DNA of 64,000 nucleotides from positions 13,634,293 through 13,698,292 of the forward strand of contig NC_086360.1 in the NCBI RefSeq assembly GCF_036324505.1, read 5' to 3'. Numbering within the stretch: position 1 is the first letter of the stretch; each line of letters opens with the position of its first letter. The translations under genes and the position numbers were made by a program. This stretch comes from Eleginops maclovinus. Its lineage: Eukaryota > Chordata > Actinopteri > Perciformes > Eleginopidae. The notes beneath the pieces were generated by a model. It saw only the letters and a program-made list of their open reading frames with translations, had not been told where the DNA came from and ran no database searches. This document shows positions 1 through 14,200 of this stretch, one piece after another.

Positions 1-3000
1 GTCTGAAAGTATGACTAATAAGAACTGACAACACACAACTGGCAGCCACTGCATCCCATTAGACATACTGTTGATACAGTATGTTAGACTGCTGAAGGTG
101 TGGGTTTCCAATCCTCACATCTGTCCTTCGTCACTTACGGTTAAAAGTACGCTCTTACTTGCATGTTGGGAAACGTTAGGAAATTGCTGTTATGCAACAC
201 TCATAAGCTGGCAGTTTTCATTAGTTTTTAAAAAATTATAATGCAAAGACCCCTTTGCTAGCCGGCTCATATTGTCACCTCTAATGTATGTTCTCTGGTA
301 AGACTTCATGTTGAATGCATTTCCATTCCCAATTCTGCATTAAGAAGGTCTGTTGTTTTATGGCAACATTTTCAATGAAAGTCTCCAGAATAATTTGGTT
401 AATTTTACACCTGGCAGAAAAAATTGTGTATAGTGTGTATTAGAATACCCAAAGTTTGAGTAGGTATCCGATTGGCAAAAAACTAGCATCATGTACTAGA
501 TCCAGGTGGTTGAAGTCAGTGTTGGTGCTGGGCGGTGGGGCCCTGTGCTTTAGGCCTGTTGATGGATAGGCAGAGGGGGAGGCGGCTTGCTGCTGATTGA
601 CAGTCAGGGCTGAGTGTGGGCAGATGGGCTGTGGCGGCTGTAAATATGAAGTCTGTGTGACAGGTAAAGGTCAGTGTGGTGGGAGGAAGAGGATGAAATG
701 ACACACACAGACACCCTGGTGTGTGGGTGTCTGTGTGTGTGAGTGCATGTGTTTGTCGTTTGTTCTATTGTGAGAAAATCTCCCTTTTAAAGTTGTTGCT
801 GTTTGCCTTCTTGTTACAAAAACCAAAGACATCAATTCTTTGTCTAGCCCTGTTCTGGCACACAACGCCTCAATCTGCGACCTGTTTACAGTGCAATTCC
901 TGCCCAAACCTTCACAGTGTACATAACAGGTAGGAAACCACTGTGATTAAATCTTCAGAGACCCGGGCCTAACCCGGACCGCAGGACAGATCACAGGACT
1001 CAGCTGTGATGACAGGAGGCGGACTGTGTTTACATCAATGATGCTTAAGAAAAGTCAAAGTGGACAGTGTTTCTCTGGTTTTTTTTATGTTTAAGGTGCC
1101 GGCCATATTTTCTGCCCCCGCAAATTTTCCATAGTATTTTGTTGCTGCAGTTTACATTTCATCTTATGCAAATAAAATAAAGTGCAATTTGTTGTGTAGC
1201 ATAAATGGAGTACATTGCATTTAAAAAAAAATGTAATATGATATTAACGATTATTGAGCTAATTGATACTTGACCTTTGAGATGATGATATCTGATATTT
1301 GAGAAATATCATTATGAAAGAGCTGTTGTCAAGATGCTGGATTATTGTCTGATTGACAGTGTTTACAATATAATTTAACACAAATAAATCTTTTAGCCGA
1401 CATACACAATAATCTAAAGTAATCTAGAACAATGAAATTATTTGATTCAGTGGCTATACGTTTTGAAAAACCCCTTTATTTTCCCTTTCTACTATAGACT
1501 CTACGTGTGCAGGGACAGCACACTCATGGTTTACAGGAAACTTTTCTCTCTGCCTTCTCCTCTTACTGTACCCCCCTCCAACGATGTCTTTCTCTTCTTC
1601 TGTAAATCCCTCTTTCCCATGAGTCATCCATTGTGGTGTTCCCATATCTGCTGGAGCCATGCCTGAGTAGTGTGGGATTACTACAGAAATGCGAGCACTG
1701 TTATGCTTCTCCCTTCCCTCTGTGGGGTACCACAGAAATGTGCCAGGGGACATCCATGTTGACTGTGTGGACCCTGTGGAGAATCTTCTGTGTGGCACTT
1801 GCTCAGGGAAACCTTTCTTCCTCTACCAGGAGTGTGTCAAGAGGAGAAGATTTTGTCACATTCTCACACACACTTTTAAGAGTCTGTTTGTGTTGTAGAA
1901 ATAAAGAGATTGTTTAGTCAGGTGAATCAGCTTTGTTGGTTAGAAAAAGAAAAAGGGAGAAGAAAACAAAACATAATTTCAGAGGCTAGTTGGTGGTAAT
2001 TGTTAACGGCAGGATATAAATACGAGTGCAAAATGTGAAGATTTTAAAGCTGTGGGAGTGAGGGATTTGTTGAATGAGTGTGCATTCATCAGAATCAGCC
2101 ATTATTCATTGCACTTGATCAATGGTCTTTATATAGGCTGGCTTTACGGGTAAGACATTTTTCACTGCCTAATCGATCATGAATACCCAATCTCCACCCC
2201 ATTGAACTGACAGCTTTTAAAAATGATCCTTCCCACTTCTTTAAAAGGATGTTTAGTCTGGAAGTGTATAATGTGCCGGGATCTCTTGAGTTTTTACTGG
2301 TACTGTTGCTTTAATACAGCTCTACTGGCTTGCAGTGGTGGACAGTTCCTACTTTTACTGAACAGCTGTTCTTTTGTACAAGTTTGGGGAACTTGTCCTT
2401 CAGTGTTTGCATTTCCGGCCTCTTAACACTTCTACTCTTATATAATTATGAGGGAAATATATAACTGTTTACTCTACTATATATTTCTGACTTCTTTAAG
2501 AAAGTTGTGCAGAATGAGATAAAGCCATGTGCCTCTTCTGTTACTAATGGTGTTTTGTCCTGATTCCTTTTACATGCCATATCAGAGCTTCATTGGCAAA
2601 GATCAACATGTGCAGAGAGATCATGCTGTCCCCTTTTTATCTTGCCAGATCCAGGATCCTGTTTTTTATTTTCCTGGCTCACAAAATATGAGCTGAATGG
2701 TAGAGATGGGATGGACTCCAATGGGATTGTTCATGTCCAAGGAAAACTCAAACTGATTGCATGAGTTGGCTGTGAGGTGGTTAGACATGCGCTGAAATGC
2801 CAATACAGTGCTTAATTCGTTTGAAAAAATGTAGAGTTCCCTATTTGTAATTATGACTTACAATGTTGATTTAACAGCTTTTTATGGTGTTGTATCTGGC
2901 AAGATCAAGAAAGGAAATCATGATCCCTATGCACATGTTGATTGTTGCAAATGGATCTCTTATACGACATGTAAAAATAACCAGTACGCAACACCATGAG

Positions 3001-3549
3001 TAACACATGACAGTGCTACCCTTTTTTAAAGCATTTTTATGGGATCAGGTTTGCGAAACGAAAAAGCTGTCAATAGAAAACAAGTTCTGTCAAAAGTAGA
3101 AAATAATTTATTTTAGATTTATGAGGTAACACGTTTCCCTTATGAGTTATAATTCAGATCCAAAACTTTATCCAACATTAAAAAATGCTTCGTGCTTGCT
3201 GGGATTTATTATTTAATCTAGTGTAAATAACCTTGTACAGCACAATACCTTTGGCACTGCAATTTTAAATTATGAGTTGGTCTATGAATTAAAGGATCCC
3301 TGTGGAGTTTTTATTGTTAGCGCTTGATTAGATACAAAAGAGACATATCTTTACCTCATTATGTGAGAGATGTTGGTTTGTGACCAGGGTGTGTACATTA
3401 TTATTGTATTATACAGTATAGGGATGCTCTGTTTCTACTTTGTCTGCTAGCAGTATATGAGCAGACAGGGGTGAGGGAGGTTTGCTGACTGGGGGAATAA
3501 AAGAGTTCTCAGCTGCTATATGGGATTCAGCAACATTAGGTAGTACCAG

Positions 3550-3742
<193 letters not shown>

Positions 3743-6700
3743 GTCTCACCCTGCCTCCATGTTTTACTTTTTCCTCCTCCCCCCGTCTCCCCTCTCTGTC
3801 TTTCGCTCTGTAATAAAGAAGAGTATTTATTTCCCTCTCTCTGGCTCTCAGGTCTCTTAAAGGGAGTCGGGGACTGAGCTGATATTAGACTGTATGTGTG
3901 TGTTTGTATGTGTGACATACTGTGTGTGTGTGTGTGGAGCCGATGCTGTTCTCTCACTCTCACGCTGTGCTGTCTGCTTGTCTCATCACCCATCCCAAAC
4001 GTACAGTTGCGTCTTCTTGCGTGCTAACACACCGAGATTGAAAGTTGCTGATTCTGAGCCGCGGGGACTCGTAGAAGAGAGGCCTCTGGCGGGGGCTGAT
4101 TGAGCTGTGCTGAGCTGAGGTAGAAAAGTTACAGTAGCATGCTATTACCTGCCAGTGTCGATGGAGTTTATTAGCATTGCAGATATGCTCTGGCAGAACT
4201 CAGTGAAGCCATGCAAATAATTTTATGACTCTCGTCCACAGGGGAGTTGAAAGCTAAAAATGTTTCTCTCATTCACGTCAATGAAACTTCATCTTGGGTT
4301 CTGTTTGGTTGCTTAGATGCCGGTTTACGATAGAACTATTTTAATTTTGTTATTAAGTATGTCCAATACCCCTTTCATACTTTGGAATCAATAATTTTAA
4401 CTTGGGGTATCGACTAATTCCTGACATACAGCGGTGTGTTGTTTTTTCTAAATCACATGTTCAAACGTCTTAGGACGATAGTTATCCAGGTCATGTTAGA
4501 TTTAAAAAATGTTTTATGTTGGACCACTTATGTGAGTCCAAAAAGAACAATGTTCTTTCTTCCGTGCAGCAAGGCAGCAGAGCAGAGATCGGCGCAGAGC
4601 GTTATGCTGGTGAATTAGATCTTCACGGCTATGGGACTGAGCCTGACAGTCGACCCAATGAAGATGATTTATGACTGGCCAGGACAGTCAGAGATGGATG
4701 AGGAGAAACAACTTTGATCAAAGTTTTCCTCTAACAACACAAAAAAGGTCCTTCTTAGTCCCTGTTGATATCTTAAGGTGGCCTGACTTTATTTTCCAGT
4801 GGGAAGCAGCGGAGTCTGTGTGCTTGTTTTTATAGTTGTACACTTGCATAACACAATGTTTAAAGTCGTCTGAGACCACAGATGAAAACTGGCCTCTTTG
4901 ATAAATGCAGGGTCAATGTGTATGCACATCATTGGTTACAGTAATATAGAAAGAAAACATTAAAGTAATTCACTGAAAGGCGGATATGCGTGTTTTAATA
5001 ATATTACTAATACCAAATGAGCAAAAACAATGAATATGTATGACTCCAAACTAACATTAGCCATTTACTGTAGCTGGGTGATCAATATGACCGATTACGA
5101 AAAATGATACCTTTTGACTTCAAGAACTGATAATGAACTAATGACACAGTTTGCAATAAAAGAAACACCCAACACAACTACCTTTTTAAGATTAATGTTC
5201 ATCAGAAAAGTTCATCTTGTTTTCACTTCCAGGTTTAGAATTAATTATTACTTTGACTAGTGAAAATAACAGGGCTTATTTCACAAGGTTTAAAGGGTTA
5301 ACCATGAACTGCACCATCCCTGATTTCAGTCCAGCCGAGGACGAGAAATAAAATATCTCAAAACAAGTGCCCTTAAAAAACCTGTAATAAAATAGTTGGC
5401 ATAAGAGGTCACAGTGAAAAAACGCAGCTTAGTAATTGGACACCTGCACAGACACAGATATGTGGGCTTGCGTTGCGGCCTTTTTCAGGGGCTTAGATGT
5501 TCTGTTGCTAAGACTCCTGTGGCTTTCCAGCTCAGTGTGTGTCCATCCCTGCTCATCTGCTGCCTCTCTGCAGGTCAAACCCTAATCCCATGAAGGGGCT
5601 TGAGGCCAGTTGCCCCCAGGAAGGGGTTTACCAATCTCGTCTCACAGGGACCAATCAAGACTAGCTATCTGTTACAGGTTTCCTTTGTCGCGATGGTTCA
5701 GACAGCATTAAGAGGCAAACAAAATGTGTTCATGTTGTGAGGCTTCATTATGTCTGTTTAAGGCAGATTTAGGAGAAGATATCCAACATGGATAAAGGGA
5801 ACAAACTTACACACACACAGCGGCCTAACTTGAGTCATGTCCAAATACGTCATTGTTTCCAGCCGCGTTTTGGCTACTCCTTTGATATATTGGATTTCAA
5901 AAACATGTTTGGCTAACAAGCTGTTTGTTAGCCTGTTTTCCATTGTTTTCCAAACGTAGTACTCCAATGCATATTCGATGTTACTCATCCCTCTTTTTTT
6001 AACTGTTGAAACAACACTGCAAAAGGTGTTACTAAATTTGAATCTCTATTTCGGGGTTTCCTGTCCCAAAATGAAATTGCAGCTCTTTACTGGGGATGGT
6101 TATACAACTGAATACTATTTTTCCTAAGCATTGAACTATCAAAGGTTGCAATTTGATATCGGGTTCTTGTTTAAACCGCATGCTCTGTAAATATTTGTCA
6201 TAACTTTGGAGTTTGTGCAGTACACATTTTTACAAGCGGGAACACACAGCTTAATATGTCATTAAGTTGTGTTTGATTGATATCTGCAGTTTTTTAGATG
6301 ATGTTGTCGTTTGCTAAATGAACAAAAAAACATTTTTGAAAACATGATCAAAGTAAAGTGTCAGGGATCATTTTGACTTTGGTTTTTAGATAAGGTAATT
6401 ATTGCAGGTAATGTAGACCATCTAACAGGGATTACACCTTTACTTCCAAACTAATATCTTGTGCTGCTGGTCCTGTCTTGCCTTTTTAATTGGTGATATT
6501 GAAACAACTAGAGCCCAAACATTTTTGTGTGGCTTCATTGATAACGCCATGTACTTGAAACATTAGGAAAGGTTAAAAACGTGTCAAAGATTAGTTTGGA
6601 ATGAACAAAAGACAAGCAAAAATTAAAGTTTGTACTAGCTGACAAAATGTTTTTGTTACCTTCTCAAGATGTTTCTTTCTATCTCTGCCCCTCTCTCTTT

Positions 6701-8204
6701 TTGTGTCTCCCTCCCTCTTCTTATAACTCCGACACACATCTAAGCCCACGAGTGTGTCTGAGCTCTGTGAGAGTCAGTGTTGATTTGTTTCTTTCTTAGC
6801 CCAGCCATCCTATAACCCCCCAACCTTCACCGTCTCTCTCATCTCCCTTCTTCCCTCTGCCATAAGTCCCAAGCTGACCTGGCACGTATACCCAGATTTC
6901 CCACCCATCTCCCCCAAATCCCCTATTTCCCCCCACCCTTCCTAGTCTCCTCTCTCAGCAAGGACTCGAATCCACCATCCAGCCTTCTCCGTTGTCTGGA
7001 CCTGAAACACAAGCAGGTCTCTTTGTACTGACTGATAAAAGGAAGAAAGCGTGGTGAGGGAGGAGGATTAATTTAGAGCTGGCCAGACGACACATCTGCT
7101 TGTTGTGTTTGTGTCTTCCCCTTCCCTCCTGTGGTTTCCCTTGCATTCGTTCTATTATCTTTGATGAGAGCAGAGGATATTGGGTCGAGATGCATGGCGA
7201 ACTCTCAGGGCTGTGACACTCCTCTAATCCGGTCTCTGTTCTGTCTTTCTTCCTGCTGTCTCCATCCAGCATTACCTTCCTTCCTCCCCGTTTCTCCTTC
7301 CCGTCACCTGGCCTTCAATTTGCCATAATCTCCATCTTTTCTTCCTTGAAGAAATGGCCTCCTCCATTAATTTTGTATGGAGAAAGTAGTAATTATTGGA
7401 AAGGATTTACGTTTATTCATGGTTATGCATCTGACTTGATCTCTCAAGCAGCCAGTAACTGTATTCACGCTTTCATTAGCAAAGATGACAGCCAACTCCA
7501 CACTATCCAGGATTTAGTTTGCAGGATGCACCACAATTTATCGAAGAACAACTGAGCCTCTTTTTGTCCTTGTCTGTGATTCACCTTGACTTCCAAAGCA
7601 TTGCTGCCCCCCCTCCATCTGACCAGCTCATTGTCCTGAGCCCCGGGTCATGGTCACTGGTCCATGTCAGCTCTCTCAGTGGGCGTGTTGACGGCCTTTC
7701 TGCTCTTCTGACAGCTCTCTGGGTCAGCGGAGACAAAGGCATAGCACAGGAAGGGATTAGTCCTTTATTTATGGTCTGGCTTTCATTCTGCATGTTTATT
7801 GGGGAATTTCCAACATATTATTATGTTTTATTATGCATGAAAACATACATTTCTGTTATTTTCTCCTGCTGTTCTTGTGAACTTGGTGAACCTGAGTTAC
7901 TTGTTTTACATTCATAAATGTATGCCCGCCATTTTAGTTATGGAGAGGGAGTGACCTTTAACCCTGACTGGGATCCTTGGCACTTAAGGTTGTCGGGGGT
8001 AGTAGGAACAGATTTAAAATGTCTCTGATCAGAAAAGAAAGGAACTCAGGCCAGTGGGCGAGTCTCCCCATATCCTTGACCTCCTGCCCCATTACTTGTC
8101 ATCCTTCTGGCCCCTGCTCCCCCTTTCATCCCAGCTCACACTTGGCATCCCATGCCTGCAAGACCTATAGGGAATTACTGTAGGAACAACAGCGAGAGCA
8201 GGTC

Positions 8205-8230
8205 GGAGGAGGAGGAGGAGGAGGAGGAGG
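8205..8230 (+). repeat. (GGA)n trinucleotide repeat
   Basis: About eight GGA units; a purine-only run. Confidence 0.9.
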
Positions 8231-11200
8231 GATGTCTTGTCTGCTCTGTCACTTCATGCTGACACGGTGTAAGGTGGAGTGACACTGAGCCCAACCGTAG
8301 TGTCTGGGACCAGTCTGGCCCAGGAAGTCTGACCTTCATGACCCTTTCCCAGACCAGCGGAATGTTCACAGGCTGGCTTTTGTTTGTATTGTGTAAATGT
8401 ATGTCTAAGAGGAAGGCAGAATAACTGCGGCAGGGGTCTCTGAGGAGGGACTTCCATCCCACAAAGGTACAGATCAGCAAAGCCTGGCTGTTTATGAGTC
8501 AGAAGAAAAGTTTTTGATGAAATTGCCTAAAAAATGCTGGTTCAGGAATTGTGTTGAATAGCTCATAGTAATGCCTGCTGCTGCTATATGGGAAGAGGGC
8601 TAAAGGCAAACTACCTCTGCTGAAAGTAAAGAAAGGTTCTCCAAAGTCTCATTAACAATGATAAACACAATGCATATCATTGGAAAATGTACTTCAGAGT
8701 ACTGTATGGTTCAGAAATCAGTTTATGTACCGATTTGTTCAGTCCTGTTAAAATTACTGTCAGAGTGAATGCAAAGCAAATTCACTCACAGCGATGGAGT
8801 ACAATGCAATAAGAAGCACGAGGAAATTCAAACACCCTAAGAAACTCAAAATTAGCCTAAGGTCTCTCCGCAGGGTGCTGTAAAACATCATAAACAAAAT
8901 GAATTTCTAGTATCAAAAGACATTAAAGGAGGAATCCTTGTAATTAAACAACAAATGTAAGTAATGTAAATCGTACAACTCCGGAAGAAAAGAAAAGCAA
9001 TGAAAACATAATAAAAGATGAATAAGATATAGGCTGTACATATCAAAGATGGATCCTATACTAGTATTGTATGGCTTGCAATAGGCTGGGCAAACATTCA
9101 AGTTGCTTTAAAAATGCTTTAATAGTGATCTCAAAATGTCCATCGAGATCCATCTGTAGAGGTGAGCACTGTCACAAAACACTGTCTGACATAGAAATTG
9201 GTATACAAAGTCATATGGGACAAGTGGTATGCATATCACATATTGGCTTTAGGTCGCTATGCTTCCATTTGAAAGATGTAACCTGGTGGCTGTTGGGACT
9301 AGCAGGAAGGACAAACCATTAAACACATTGGCTTAATGCAGACTTTCCCTCAGAGCCCATCCTAAAATAATAAAACTTTCTTCAAGTTAAACTTGCTAAC
9401 TTAAAGATGCGGGAAGTATGTTTTTGGCTCAAGTTTATGCATTCAGGAGTTATGAAGTGTCAAGTCATTTATTGGATATCGGAGTCTAGCGTGAACGATC
9501 CCTTAGCAGGGCCTTGGTGCACCTGCCTCCATCCAAACAAAGCATGGGAAAATCAGTTTATGCATTGCACTTGGAATTGTCATTGTAATGGCACATAAAT
9601 CACAGCATATAGAAAGTGATTGTATGGTTAATTGTGTACCCTTACAGTGACATAATAGCTCTATCCATCGTTTTTATGTTTTTTTGCCCCTGAAATGTTC
9701 AAAAATGGTGACACGTTAGTGAATGGAATGACCTCTCCTAGTCTGCAGGCAAGGCTTAGATTAGATTTTTCGCGTTGGCCAAAAACTGTCTGCAGCTGGA
9801 CACTTGGACCCCTGTTGTGGCCTACCGAGGAACATTTACTGGACACTGACAACCTTCAGATGTCCATAAAAAACACCCTTTAGTGTGCAGACTGTCAACA
9901 TAATGAAATTATCATGCAGCATATACGTACATTTTTGTTGGCAGTATTGTTGGGCTCTTTACTAACTCAGACACCATTGTTGCCTTTTTACCTTTGTGTG
10001 GAACTCATTGTCAACCGGGGCTTTCTGTGGAAGCTGTGCTGCTCTGAAAGCCTTGGCACAATAACACTGACACTCATGTGGCCGTTCCTAACTGTGGCTA
10101 TTTTGCCCTGCTGAATTAAAGTTAAAAGTATTACCTGAAAGTAAGGGTTGTTGGATATGTGAGAAAATGTAAAATGGTTTTCGGAAGGATTAGATCACTT
10201 GAGACCCACATGAAATGCCCCTAACAGTCTTTGTCAGCTTTAAAAGACTAAAGTTAAATACTGGGGGAAAAGTGAGTCTGGCTCGGTTTTCGATTTCTTG
10301 TCTTCCTTTCCCTCCTCTTATTCCCAGCTCTTACTGTGATTCTTTTTAGAGAAAGCATGGACATACTGCCGCTCCATCCATTTTACAAATATACAAGCCT
10401 AGTTAGACCACTACAGTTACTGTTCTGTGTAATGATGTGTCCTGCTTCGGCACAAGGTAAGATAAAGTAATATCTCGTCTGTAGTTGTTTATGTAAGTCT
10501 CTGAGACAAAGTTGTGACACTGGAGTTCCAATTACCTGTGCAATATCAATGTGATGCTTAGAGCTTAGACTTGACACCACTTACAGCTGATAGCTCTGTC
10601 TCTCTAAGGGTCTTTGCTGTGGCTCCTAATATGTAGAGCAATATAAAAGATGAGTCGAGATTCTTGGAGACTTGCCGTTCATGCTGCGGGACAGCAATGC
10701 AATGTGGCAGTTTAGAGATAACGACTGCTGTTGTGTGCTCGTGCCCAGTATGTGCTTTGTGATTGCACACGGCTGGTGAGCTTTACATTACTCTACACCA
10801 CTGTGGGACTGTCGGCTATCTTCTAAAGCAAATGTATTAGAAGTATGGATTGAATTAATGTTCTGATTTTAACATTAAAAATACATTGTTTTGGTTTGTG
10901 CAGTTATTGCATTATGAGGCGTGTTATATACAGATGGATTCTGACTCACATCATGCTTTTCCCTGTTTCGCTAACTTTCCCTGCTTGCAGGAGCAGTAAT
11001 TTCCTTGTCAGGTTAGTTGTTTGCTGTTGTGATGCTTCTGCTATTAAATTGCCATCAAAAAGTAAATATAACAGAACAAACAATTCAGCAATGTTTACAC
11101 AAGTTAGTTGTTTATTTGACATTTCCTTGCAAATTGTTATTTTTCTGAACTCTTCTGAGCACTGGAAATGCAGCTTTTTCTACCAGATGCCATTTCCCAG

Positions 11201-14200
11201 ACTTTGTCCTCATCTACTTATACCAGTATTGTGGTGTACAGAACTGTACTCTTGTCAACCCCTGGAGACTGCCGTTGTATTCATCAAGCATTTTTTCCCA
11301 TCAGAAGAAGTCATTTACTGCCATTCAGTCTCATACAGTACAAAAACAATTTACACAGACTGGAAAATTGCTTTGGCCAGGTAATCCATCACAGTAAATG
11401 CAAAGCCCTAATTTGTTTTGGTTCCCCAATTTGTTGTGCACGATGAGTGTTTTTTTGTCAGTGTGGGTAGATTAGATAATGCCGTGCTTATTGTCAATCA
11501 CTTGACACCCACAAGAAGAATTCAAACCTGTGCTAGGAAATAATCACTGGCTAACGTGTTGGATTTAGCGCTAATTTGGAACATCTTTAGTTGCTGAGTC
11601 TGTACTTTATTTCCTCCTAGGATTGACTCATTATAGATTTTATTGTAGAAACAAAATATAAATCTATCTATTCAGAGAATTAATGTAATAGTGTTACTAT
11701 TAAAGAAAAAAGTAAACTGTAAACAATTAAAAACGATCATGTGCATTTCTTTAATAAATTTAAAGGCAGCCTCATCCTGAGATTGGGAATTCATGTTGCC
11801 TGGATGACGAGCTAATAGGACACGGGAGATTTCCCTCTTTTCTAATGTTTAAAGTGCAACACAAACTCTCTCACTTTATCAATTTTTTTTCCATCTACGA
11901 CATTAAATTCAAAACGCTCACACACATTACTTCTCAGATTGTTTGGAGTCATGAATATTCGTTCAGCACGGCCCGGTTGTTGCAATGCATCAGTGCGTGC
12001 AATGATCAGCGTGACAGCTAATTTGACAAACTCCACCTGCTTGAGTAGAAGACAAGCTTTGTGCACTTACATTGCACATTTTTATTTGGTAACAGAAGTG
12101 CAGATTAACTTTACCATATCATTTAAACTACATGTATATATATTTTTAAATCCCTTATCAACATGCATCATAATCTGATTGGTGGTAGACTAGGCGCAGG
12201 TGTGACTACATTATTAAATACAGAAAAGATCTGTATAACACCTTGTGTATGATGCTTTAGCATGTCTCTGTACTTCCTAATATATATTTTTTTCATATAA
12301 CAATTAAAACTTTATTAAACAGACGAATACTAGGTCTCCCAGGATGAATGCTATTTGAGATTGATTGCACTCTTGTGTATTTCATGTTATGCTTATCTTG
12401 ACGAGAATACATTGAGCTGCGTGTGAGTTATAACTGCAGCTGTTTAGTAATTGTTTGCGTAGGCTGGGGAGCACACAACATGCACTCTATTGTGTACTTG
12501 TGCATTTTAGATCAATCTGAAATGCACTCTTGTGTTGCAGTGTAGGATGCTCTGCAGTGTGCCGCGTTGAGGGGCTGAGTGCTCCGTCAGAATGGACAAC
12601 AGGGCCTATACCTCCGCCGGACCAATTAGGCAGCAAAGCAAGACTAATGACTGTGGTTAACTTGGCCTCTGAAGGATGGAGCTGTCTCCATCTGACTGCC
12701 TCGTTATGTGATGGAGGAGGTTGTGTATTTGCTTGCGTGTGAGTCTAAATGATGACAAGCAGATGCCTGCAATGGGCGCGTCCACCCGTAACTTGGCCTC
12801 TCTTCCTCCTGAGATTACAACACAAGGCCTCTGTGACACCTTGCAGGCCCACACCTGGTTACACTGGGGGGGTGTCGGGGAGAGGGGAAGTGAATTTCTA
12901 TGATCCCCTCCCTTTATAACAAGCTAATTAAGCACTGTGTGTTGCATCCTAGGGCGTTATTGAAATGACTCAGTCACAGTTCAGTAAGTCTTCTAATGGA
13001 CGTAAGAAGAAAAGGAGCTCAGGAGGACGATAGGAGGGAAACAGTGAATGGTGTGGGGGTCCGGGAATGGCGGAGGGACAAATTAGTCAGAGCTGAAACA
13101 GTTGTGTGTAACAAGCTCCCCACTGTATTCTTCCAGCACAGACAGAGGAGGCAGACATGCTGGTCTGGTCGCGACATAGCTCTGCAGCTGCAAATACCAT
13201 TCATTAAAGTAGCTTCAGACTCCACCTGGGGGTGATGTTTCTGGGAATGTATTATTGCTGTTTTTGGGTTTTTGTACATGTGTTAATGTTTTTTTCCGTT
13301 TTTTTGTAAACTATTAAAATCTATAACAGTTGCAGTGCTATTTGTCAAAGCTATATAAGGTTCATGAAAACCAGAGTCCTCTCCAGAGCTGACCACAGAG
13401 GGAAACATGTCTGACTGTAGACTGTAATAGACAGAACATTGTCCTGTTATTAATTTCATCAGATCTGAAGAGAAGTTCTCTGCCAATATGTGAGAATACT
13501 GAGGTGAAGACTGTGATTTTGTTGGAATTTGCTTTGCTGGCAGGGCCTCACAAGTGTATTTTTGCATGCATTTTTGTTTGCAATGTGTCTAACCAGTCTC
13601 TCCAAGTTGCATACCTCTGTTTTCAGTCTTCCCAGGTGTGGATGTTTCTAAACATCCTGAACTGTGTTTTTTTTTCATCAGGAGACATTCAAATGACACC
13701 TGATCTGCCACAGGCTCTTGTTGCCAGGCGCATATTTCCTATATATGGCGGATCAGTAGCATGCAGGTGTCACAAAGGCAGAGGCAGGAGTGAAATGCAG
13801 GAGAAAAAGAAAGATCGAATACAATTATACGTTTGGATATAAGCAAGACTATTATGTAAACAAAGATATTATTGCATTACTTAAGAAACTTGTCCATACA
13901 TTATTTCATTAATCTTTCCTGAACTTCAAGCATTTTTTGCTACTTCATGTCATCCGAATCCTCTGTAGGACACAGTATTCTTCTCGAAGCTTAAGTGCAA
14001 TTACCCAAATACTCAAAGCAGACCAATATCTGACGAGAACAATATTTGACAAGAAAAAGACCAAGTGCATTGTTTACAGTAGAAACTTTTAAAAAACTTT
14101 TTCTTTTGTAAAAATCTGAAGTTACATTTGAGTAAGAATTGTTGACTTTTCAGTTTTGACTTTCTCCAGCTGGCCTGAATAATCTGTGGGTTTCTTAAGA

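Noticed and set aside
10896..11384. 162-codon plus ORF, the longest without a repeat
   Set aside because: Composition is rich in Cys, Phe, Ser and Ile, there is no recognisable domain, and the underlying DNA is AT-rich intron-like sequence with no supporting splice or promoter context.
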